A stretch of DNA of 24,005 nt from a virus: the IMG/VR virus record IMGVR_UViG_3300042889_001225, positions 1 through 24,005 of that record; one strand, given 5' to 3'. Positions 19,057 through 24,005 of the stretch are shown here, piece by piece. The translations under genes were made by a program, and so were the position numbers. The notes under the pieces are model-generated. The model was not told the DNA's origin, did no database searches, and saw only the letters and a program-made list of their open reading frames with translations. Position 1 is the first letter of the stretch; every line of letters starts with the position of its first letter.

Positions 19057-19688
19057 ACAAACCACCCTCCTATTTTCTGCTGCTCGATGAGTGCCTTGAG
19101 TGAGTAGGGTAGCTCGGCGGTGATGTTACCGATGACAACTGGCACACGGTTTTCGTATAGGTGAGCGGTGAGCAACTGGACCGCGTGGCGTTGTCCTGGT
19201 GTGACGGCCGACATGACTGTCTGGCCAGCGGTGAAGGTGATCTGGATTGCGTCGACCCGGTCCTCGACCGTTGGCAGGTCGATGACAAACTGCACCATTC
19301 CTGGCAGCGAGCCGGTGATGACGCGGTAGTCTGCCGATGAGATTGTCGTTAGTACATTGGATCCGCTTGGGTAGTATTTGACGTGGCTCACCGAGGTGAG
19401 CGGCGACCTGTACAGGTTGACGGTGTCGAGAAACTCTGGACCTGTCAGTCCGACCCATGAATTGGCGCTGACCTGGTGGGTGCTGTGCATGGCCACGCGG
19501 CCGGTGACGTTGTCGACGTACTCACGGGCCACGCCGATGAGCGCTTCGATGTACGTTAAATCGTCCTCGGAATCCACCCGTAGATGCGCTGATGCCTGCT
19601 CGACCGAGATTGGCTCAGTGGTCGGCGGCGTGATCAGCGTATAGAACGGCCGCTGTGTGCGAGGCGGGGTATAGAACGGGTCAGACAT
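19053..19688 (-). CDS. Head-tail connector (gp6-like)
   Basis: A 211-residue protein of the phage head-tail connector family. Known members form a ring below the portal. The N-terminal helices (SVEQASAHLRVDSEDDLTYIEALIGVAREYVDNVTGR) are typical, followed by a beta region (VNLYRSPLTSVSHVKYYPSG, DYRVITGSLPGMVQF) and a helix (GQRHAVQLLTAHLYENR). It is longer than HK97 gp6 but like the phiE125 gp8 type. The start overlaps the small head protein by 8 nt. Confidence 0.88.
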   Translation of the reverse strand: MSDPFYTPPRTQRPFYTLITPPTTEPISVEQASAHLRVDSEDDLTYIEALIGVAREYVDNVTGRVAMHSTHQVSANSWVGLTGPEFLDTVNLYRSPLTSVSHVKYYPSGSNVLTTISSADYRVITGSLPGMVQFVIDLPTVEDRVDAIQITFTAGQTVMSAVTPGQRHAVQLLTAHLYENRVPVVIGNITAELPYSLKALIEQQKIGGWFV

Positions 19689-19878
19689 TTAGCGAGGCGT
19701 TTTCTTTTTTGGGCTTTGCCGCAGCGGTTTCGCGCTGTGATTTCGCCGGGGTAATGAATGCAACAGCGTCGCCGTCTGCCACCGCGATTGCGGCGGCGAG
19801 GTGGTCCATGTCATGCACTGAGCCTTGCTCACGGTGGATGCCCTGCACACATACGGTTCTGACAAATTGCACTAGCAT
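19681..19878 (-). CDS. Small head protein downstream of the capsid
   Basis: A 65-residue protein beginning MLVQFVRTVCVQGIHREQG, then MDHLAAAIAVADGDAVAF and a charged tail (KSQRETAAAKPKKEN). Small proteins of this kind, with a VRTVCV-type beta start and an Asp-Ala turn, often follow the capsid gene and may be head-associated or neck accessory proteins. Its function is unknown. A strong stem-loop lies between the capsid stop and this start, so it is probably made at a lower level than the capsid. Confidence 0.65.
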   Translation of the reverse strand: MLVQFVRTVCVQGIHREQGSVHDMDHLAAAIAVADGDAVAFITPAKSQRETAAAKPKKENASLNV

Positions 19879-19891
19879 ATAGGAAAGTGAA

Positions 19892-19919
19892 AGGTGGACC
19901 GGTGTTACCCGATCCACCT
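19892..19919 (-). terminator. Stem-loop after the major capsid gene (partial terminator)
   Basis: On the minus strand AGGTGGATCGG, loop GTAACA and CCGGTCCACCT form an 11-bp stem with one G-U pair. It is followed by TTCACTTT, not a full T-run. The U-G pair becomes A-C on the plus strand, so the hairpin is best on the late transcript. It begins 12 nt after the capsid stop and could attenuate transcription or protect the 3' end of capsid mRNA. Confidence 0.6.
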
Positions 19920-19931
19920 AGTAGGTGTTAA

Positions 19932-21242
19932 TTAAGCACCGAGCGCATCAAGCTGCGCCGCAAACGATTTCGGACGGACAACACCGCCGTCGTAGTAGGT
20001 CGAAGCGACGAGCGAATAGATGCCGGTAATGGCGTTGGTCTTGTCGCGGACCATCTCGAGGGAAACACCACCCCAGTAACCGACGACATAATCGGCGAAG
20101 TTGCCGAAGAAAATCGCCGATGCGAGAGAACTGGTTCCTTTGGTAAGAGTCCGGCTCACTGCATTCGTGAAGTACGGTGTGTAGCCGTTCACGAGGCCGT
20201 CGCTGTCGAGCAACATGCGGCTGTCGGTGGTAGCGACCTTTGGCGTACCCTTGAGCTTGCCGCGAATCTGACCGTTAGAAACGTAGGCCAGATTGCCAAG
20301 CAATGCGTTGGTGGTATCCACTGCAGTTTCAAGCGCGATCAGGCTTGCAAGGCTAGGTGCAAGGCCGTTAGTGCCACCAACAACAGATCCGATGCCAGAG
20401 GCTCCAGCGATACCATTGGCCTCGTTGGTGCCGGTGCCGTGGAAAAATGCCGCTTCTTGCGTGGCACCCATTTGCGTAGCGAGGTGACCGCGAAGGATCG
20501 TCTCGATGGCAACTGAGGATTGAAGCAACAAGCGCTCGCTGATGTCGATGTATGCTGGCAAACGCTTAGGCGTGAGTTGTAGCATGGCGGTCGTCGGCGA
20601 CACTTCGTCGGAGGTTCCGTTTTCTGCTTTTCCTGCGGCCGCTGTGCCAGCGATGATGCGTGGCAAGTCGAGGTTGCCAGTGAGTCCTTCAAGCACCGTG
20701 GCACCTGCTAGACGCATTACGGACGAGTTGAAGAAGTCGTCAAGCAATCCACGCTTCTCAACTTGTACGGTCATGCCGCCTTGGTCGCCAGTAGTGGTAG
20801 TCGTGCCGCTTGCGGTCATGTCGCGGTTTTCACGGCGGACCAGGAGACGCGGTAGCAGGATGCCACCGGCGCTGATGCCTGCGGAACGAGCTTCTGTTTC
20901 GCCCTCGCGGATCATTTCGGCCTCGATGCCGTCGATGACTGTGGCACCGCCTTTTGCGGAACGGTAGAGGTGGTTCAAGACCTTGTTAAAATCGAACGTG
21001 TTGACATCGCGTTGTTCGCCGGCATTCAACACCGGAGTGCTGCGTGCTGCGCCTTCGCGTTGCATTTGGCGGACCTCTGCGTCGATCGATGCAGTGAGTC
21101 CGTCGATGTCACCTTCCATGGCGCGGATCTTTGTTTCCTCGTCAGCGGTTAGTGAGCGGTTTTGAGTCCCGACGAAGTCGAGGATTTCGCGTACTTGCTT
21201 CATCAGCGAGCCGCGCTTTTCTTGCAGTTCTTTTAGTTTCAT
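19932..21242 (-). CDS. Major capsid protein, HK97 fold
   Basis: A 436-residue HK97-type major capsid protein. Residues 1 to about 75 form a charged coiled-coil delta domain (LKELQEKRGSLMKQVREILD ... ASIDAEVRQMQREGAA), probably removed by the prohead protease. The mature part has the capsid features AGGILLPRLLVRRENRDM, DLPRIIAGTAAAGKAENGT, YIDISERLLLQS, ATQEAAFFHGTGTNEANGI and VVGYWGGVSLEMVRD. The ATG at 21242 is chosen because it sits 9 nt after the repeated hairpin; a longer frame runs through that leader. Confidence 0.93.
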   Translation of the reverse strand: MKLKELQEKRGSLMKQVREILDFVGTQNRSLTADEETKIRAMEGDIDGLTASIDAEVRQMQREGAARSTPVLNAGEQRDVNTFDFNKVLNHLYRSAKGGATVIDGIEAEMIREGETEARSAGISAGGILLPRLLVRRENRDMTASGTTTTTGDQGGMTVQVEKRGLLDDFFNSSVMRLAGATVLEGLTGNLDLPRIIAGTAAAGKAENGTSDEVSPTTAMLQLTPKRLPAYIDISERLLLQSSVAIETILRGHLATQMGATQEAAFFHGTGTNEANGIAGASGIGSVVGGTNGLAPSLASLIALETAVDTTNALLGNLAYVSNGQIRGKLKGTPKVATTDSRMLLDSDGLVNGYTPYFTNAVSRTLTKGTSSLASAIFFGNFADYVVGYWGGVSLEMVRDKTNAITGIYSLVASTYYDGGVVRPKSFAAQLDALGA

Positions 21243-21251
21243 GTGGTGGGC

Positions 21252-21269
21252 GTCTGCTTCACAGCAGTC
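21252..21269 (-). promoter_or_regulatory. Shared 18-nt hairpin, copy before the major capsid protein
   Basis: Identical in all 18 positions to the copy before the major tail protein, with the same 9-nt distance to the ATG. It stands in a 41-nt leader that begins with an A-rich stretch after the protease stop, as in the other copy. No Shine-Dalgarno sequence is seen. Confidence 0.7.
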
Positions 21270-21283
21270 GTATTTTTGTTTGG

Positions 21284-21958
21284 TTAGACGGCAGGCTTGC
21301 TGATGCCCCACCGTCGCTGCCAGTGACTTAGGGAGTGGTTTTCAAGAGGTGCCGGTGGTGGCGTTTCCTCTGGTTGAAAATCTTTGATGAGAGTGGTGAT
21401 CGAGCGGACATCGACCTCGGTGTCCTCGTAAGCCGGGTAGGTCACCGGCGAGACATCGTAGAGGCGTGACACTTTGTTGATGGTGCGCTCGAAGACGGTA
21501 GCGCCGTTCTCGTCGCGGGATTCCACCCAACTTTGTCCGTCCTTTGAGACGGTGAAAGAGAACGAGCTTTGATCGATGTCACCGCGTCGAAGAGAGACAA
21601 GAAGGTCGCGACCGACTTGCGTGTCCGGTGCCTCAAACATGTAGGTCAGACCCACGTCATCGATGCCAAGCGTGAGTGTCCCTTCACCGTTCTTTGACCG
21701 TGCGAGGATCATGTCTGCCTCGTGGTTGAAGAGTGCGCGGACATCATCTAGCAGCACATCGTCGAATGCACCTGGTGCGATCGTTTCGTAGAATTGCCTG
21801 TTTGCTTCACCGAGGTTGCCCGAGCGCGAATTGAATTTTGCCGCATAGCCGAAGATGATGTTGCTCTGCTCGCTGTCGCCCTCGGCGCGTAGCTCGATGG
21901 GTGCTGTGAGTCGGCGTGACTCGCGGCCTCCGATGGTGATGGTTTGTAAAGATTTCAT
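21284..21958 (-). CDS. Prohead protease (family S78-like)
   Basis: A 224-residue serine protease that matures the prohead by cutting the capsid delta domain and itself. The catalytic pattern is visible: His in ALFNHEADMILAR (H79) and Ser in RGDIDQSSFSF (S132). The usual beta core is FGYAAKFN near the start and the YDVSPVTYPAYEDTEV segment near residue 180, then a Pro-rich tail (EETPPPAPLENH). The ATG at 21958 overlaps the portal stop by 4 nt; an in-frame reading further up is inside the portal gene. Confidence 0.9.
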   Translation of the reverse strand: MKSLQTITIGGRESRRLTAPIELRAEGDSEQSNIIFGYAAKFNSRSGNLGEANRQFYETIAPGAFDDVLLDDVRALFNHEADMILARSKNGEGTLTLGIDDVGLTYMFEAPDTQVGRDLLVSLRRGDIDQSSFSFTVSKDGQSWVESRDENGATVFERTINKVSRLYDVSPVTYPAYEDTEVDVRSITTLIKDFQPEETPPPAPLENHSLSHWQRRWGISKPAV

Positions 21959-23265
21959 GGTGCCTCGGGTGCGGGTTCGGTGGCCTTCGCTTGTGCGGCT
22001 CCACCCGTGTTGTTGAATGGCAGTGCGTAGTCGTCGCCGCCGTCTGTTGGTGCGATGCGGCGCTCGTCGATGCGCTCGCGGATGTCGTTGACCGAGTAGA
22101 CGCCGATGCCGCGCATCGTCTGGAAATAAGCCGCTTTGGATGCGAGGTCGGCATTCGCCAAGGCATCGCGGTCGAATCGGAAATAGAATCCCGACTGCTG
22201 CTCTTGAGTGGTGAGCAATGTCATGGCCATCGACTGCTCCCACGCGACTAGGTGCGGATCCAAGCAGTTGTTGAGGAATCCGAGCGTCTGCTGCTCGATG
22301 CCAGTCCCCCATGTGGTCGAGGCCGTCGAGTCGCCGACCATGAATGCCGGGATGCCATAAAACCTTGCGATCTCCTGCAACTCGAAGCGGCGGGATCCGA
22401 GAAACTCGGCGTCGACCATGCTCATGCCGTTGGTCTGTTTGAAGTCAAATCCGCCGTGCATGATCGGGACGCGGCCAGCATTTTTTGCACCGGCGGTGTT
22501 GCGGTCCCACTCGGTCCGAGCGTCTTCCATCTGCTTCGATGAAAGCGCCTGTGGTGCGACTAGGTAGCCCGGGAAGTGGGTGCCTTCGCGCATCAGTTTT
22601 CCGGCGGCCTCGGTCTGTGCCAGGCATGTGCCGATTGACTCGCGCAGCATGCGGATCGGTGAGACGCCCTCGATGCCGTCGCGGCTGATACCTCGCACAT
22701 GTAGTATGTCGTGGCGGGTGAGGATCTCGCGGGTGCCTTTGACCTCGTACGAAATATAGCACTCGCCATTTGGACGCGACACCTTGCGAGGTGTGACATC
22801 GTACGGGTTGATCCATTGGATCGCCCTTGGCGCACCAAACGGGTCACGGTAGACCCGAGCGTAGCCATTGCCGCCAAGGCCTTTGGATACTTCCATCAGT
22901 TGGCGTAGCTCAAATGTAGTGTGCAGCTCGGACGGGATGCCACCGATGCACCGAATGCCAGGGTGATCGATGACTTCCAATGGTCCGTCGGGTGTGTCGC
23001 GGTATAGATAAATCGGGAGCTTCGCGATCATGTCGGCCAGCAGTCGGACGCAGGCCGTAACAGCGGCGACGTTCAGCGCAGTGTTCTCAGTAACAACTGC
23101 ACCGGACGCCGCCGGAGTGCTGATAAGGTGCAGGATGCCGTTTTGTAAGTCATTGCTAGAACGCGACTCACGTTGGTTTTTGCCACGAAATGACAAGCCA
23201 GTCATCGCGCTGATATTCGCGAATGATAGTACTCCCCTGCTCTTGCTAAGTATGTTTCGCAACAT
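21955..23265 (-). CDS. Portal protein, HK97 family
   Basis: A 436-residue portal, the dodecameric ring through which DNA enters and leaves the capsid. Typical segments: VAAVTACVRLLADMIAKLPI near residue 70, LRQLMEVSKGLGGNGYARVY, RHDILHVRGISRDGIEGVSP and the conserved RRFELQEIARFYGIPAFMVGD. The C-terminal crown region ends in a low-complexity tail (AQAKATEPAPEAP). It is slightly longer than HK97 portal. It overlaps the protease by 4 nt. Upstream is the divergent lipoprotein gene; the gap shows no convincing leftward promoter, so transcription may read in from the terminase side. Confidence 0.92.
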   Translation of the reverse strand: MLRNILSKSRGVLSFANISAMTGLSFRGKNQRESRSSNDLQNGILHLISTPAASGAVVTENTALNVAAVTACVRLLADMIAKLPIYLYRDTPDGPLEVIDHPGIRCIGGIPSELHTTFELRQLMEVSKGLGGNGYARVYRDPFGAPRAIQWINPYDVTPRKVSRPNGECYISYEVKGTREILTRHDILHVRGISRDGIEGVSPIRMLRESIGTCLAQTEAAGKLMREGTHFPGYLVAPQALSSKQMEDARTEWDRNTAGAKNAGRVPIMHGGFDFKQTNGMSMVDAEFLGSRRFELQEIARFYGIPAFMVGDSTASTTWGTGIEQQTLGFLNNCLDPHLVAWEQSMAMTLLTTQEQQSGFYFRFDRDALANADLASKAAYFQTMRGIGVYSVNDIRERIDERRIAPTDGGDDYALPFNNTGGAAQAKATEPAPEAP

Positions 23266-23293
23266 TCTTGGACGCTATGGTGTATTAAAATTA

Positions 23294-23322
23294 TAGACTT
23301 GTCAAGCTTATAGCATTATAAC
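23294..23322 (+). promoter_or_regulatory. Promoter candidate for the lipoprotein cargo gene
   Basis: TAGACT (23294 to 23299) and TATAAC (23317 to 23322) are 17 nt apart, with 4 of 6 and 5 of 6 consensus positions. The predicted start of transcription falls at about the ATG at 23329, so the message may be leaderless. This would let a lysogen express the gene independently of late transcription. Confidence 0.5.
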
Positions 23323-23328
23323 ACAGGT

Positions 23329-23715
23329 ATGAAAAAATTATTGGCGCTATGTTTTCTCGTGGTCGGGTGTTCGACAACGCCGAAGAATCCCGAAAAATAT
23401 GTAGAATGGGAAAACAACTCGTGCTTGCCCACGGCGATTACCATGCGGCATGGGTTGAGAAACTCGACGAAGTGGTCCGAGGTTTTGCTGTACCAATACA
23501 CATCTTTGAAGACTGGCGAAATGAAAGGTCACGCCGTCTGTGCATACATTTACCCGGTCGGGTCCAATAAACTCTGGGTGTATGACTACGAAGGAAGCAC
23601 CAGAATCAAAGCCTACATCAATGACCCGATGATGATTGCCCAACTTGCCGAGGTCGCCCGAGGTCGCCTACACCACCAAGTGTCTGAGGCTGAGTATTTA
23701 AAAGACAAAGAATGA
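23329..23715 (+). CDS. Lipoprotein cargo gene, possible papain-like fold
   Basis: A 128-residue protein on the plus strand, opposite to the late operon, between portal and terminase. It has a lipoprotein signal (MKKLLALCFLVVGC, lipobox VVGC with C14), so it should be anchored in the envelope. The mature part has a Cys, His, Asp order: C32 in NSCLPTA, H68 in KGHAVCAYIY and D86 in LWVYDYEGS. This resembles papain-like or transglutaminase-like cysteine-peptidase folds, but only by motif spacing. It has its own promoter candidate. The 3' end overlaps the terminase end by 18 nt. An envelope-directed moron, for example for superinfection exclusion, is a plausible but untested role. Confidence 0.75.
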   Translation: MKKLLALCFLVVGCSTTPKNPEKYVEWENNSCLPTAITMRHGLRNSTKWSEVLLYQYTSLKTGEMKGHAVCAYIYPVGSNKLWVYDYEGSTRIKAYINDPMMIAQLAEVARGRLHHQVSEAEYLKDKE

Positions 23716-24005
23716 TCCAGCGACGTCTTCCGGTCTGGTCATCGCTCTACCTATAGCCATGAGCGCTGCGACCACTGGGTCGATTTTGTTTTGCGCGGTG
23801 TCCTTGTTTGGGTACACATTGTCCTTGCAGTCGTAGCGGCCGGTGACGTTACCGATCGCCCAGGCTAGTACCGGATCACCATCGTGGATGATGCGGCCGC
23901 TGCGGATGAGTGCGTCAAGTTGCTTCATCGGCTCGGACATGGTCAGCACCGTGTTCCTATACTCGACAACGGGAATGCCCTCGCGTTGTAGCGCTGGGAA
24001 AACTC
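23698..24005 (-). CDS. Terminase large subunit, C-terminal part (cut by window)
   Basis: The last 101 codons of the large terminase, which drives DNA packaging. The part seen belongs to the nuclease domain: ALQREGIPVVEYRNTVLTMS, then KQLDALIRSGRIIHDGDPVL, AWAIGNVT, a YPNKDTAQNKIDPVVAALMA end with the conserved K-IDP-VVA pattern, and a final VAGSFFVF. The ATPase domain lies beyond the right edge. It overlaps the convergent lipoprotein gene by 18 nt. Confidence 0.9.
   Translation of the reverse strand, partial: VFPALQREGIPVVEYRNTVLTMSEPMKQLDALIRSGRIIHDGDPVLAWAIGNVTGRYDCKDNVYPNKDTAQNKIDPVVAALMAIGRAMTRPEDVAGSFFVF

Noticed and set aside
23266-23328. Leftward promoter for the portal gene based on an exact TTGACA on the minus strand (23300 to 23305)
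   Set aside because: No acceptable -10 hexamer is found 15 to 19 nt downstream; the AT-rich motifs fit the rightward promoter better.

Overview
This 24 kb window lies wholly inside a temperate, tailed (siphovirus-like) double-stranded DNA phage genome with an HK97-type capsid. No bacterial chromosomal gene is visible. The host cannot be named from this sequence. A lipoprotein signal on one phage gene and a peptidoglycan-peptidase lysis cassette suggest a Gram-negative host. The integrase C-terminus, the DUF3127-type single-strand-binding protein and the scarcity of Shine-Dalgarno sequences give a weak impression of a Verrucomicrobiota-like host, but that is only an impression.

Layout. Almost everything is on the minus strand, so it reads right to left. 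At the right edge is the C-terminal end of the large terminase (23698 to 24005, cut by the window). Next comes a plus-strand lipoprotein cargo gene (23329 to 23715). The minus-strand head and tail genes follow in standard order: portal, prohead protease, major capsid, small head protein, head-tail connector, head closure, gp10-like protein, tail terminator, major tail protein, tail chaperones G and G-T (joined by a -1 frameshift on an A9 run), tape measure, three distal-tail proteins, a small protein and a 649-residue tail fibre. The lysis region follows (10928 to 9132): a Pro-Glu-tailed protein, a secreted fibronectin-III-like protein, two small membrane proteins (one holin-like), a small anchored protein and an M15-type endolysin.

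The control and integration region is at 7353 to 9138. It holds a plus-strand tyrosine integrase (8092 to 9138), an attP site built from the 3' half of a tRNA-Thr(CGT) gene flanked by three AGTGGCAA-type boxes on each side, and two divergent ribbon-helix-helix proteins with a palindromic operator between them. Left of that is a tightly packed leftward early operon (7544 to 50): a 26-residue membrane peptide, an excisionase-like protein, a small membrane protein, RecT, a YqaJ-type exonuclease, several small unknowns, a RuvC-like resolvase, the DUF3127 protein, a strongly basic 13-residue-repeat protein, a replication initiator with internal iteron-like palindromes, a DnaB helicase and an HNH endonuclease. 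Nearly every junction in this operon is a 4-nt ATGA or GTGA overlap, so translation is probably coupled.

Phage genes lie on both sides of an intact attP, so the sequence represents the excised, circular or permuted form and not an integrated prophage. The HNH gene at the left edge and the terminase at the right edge fit a circle opened near the packaging genes. The observation most worth following is an 18-bp hairpin motif, identical in two places. It sits exactly 9 nt upstream of the start codons of the major capsid and the major tail protein, in two of the few real gaps of the late operon.
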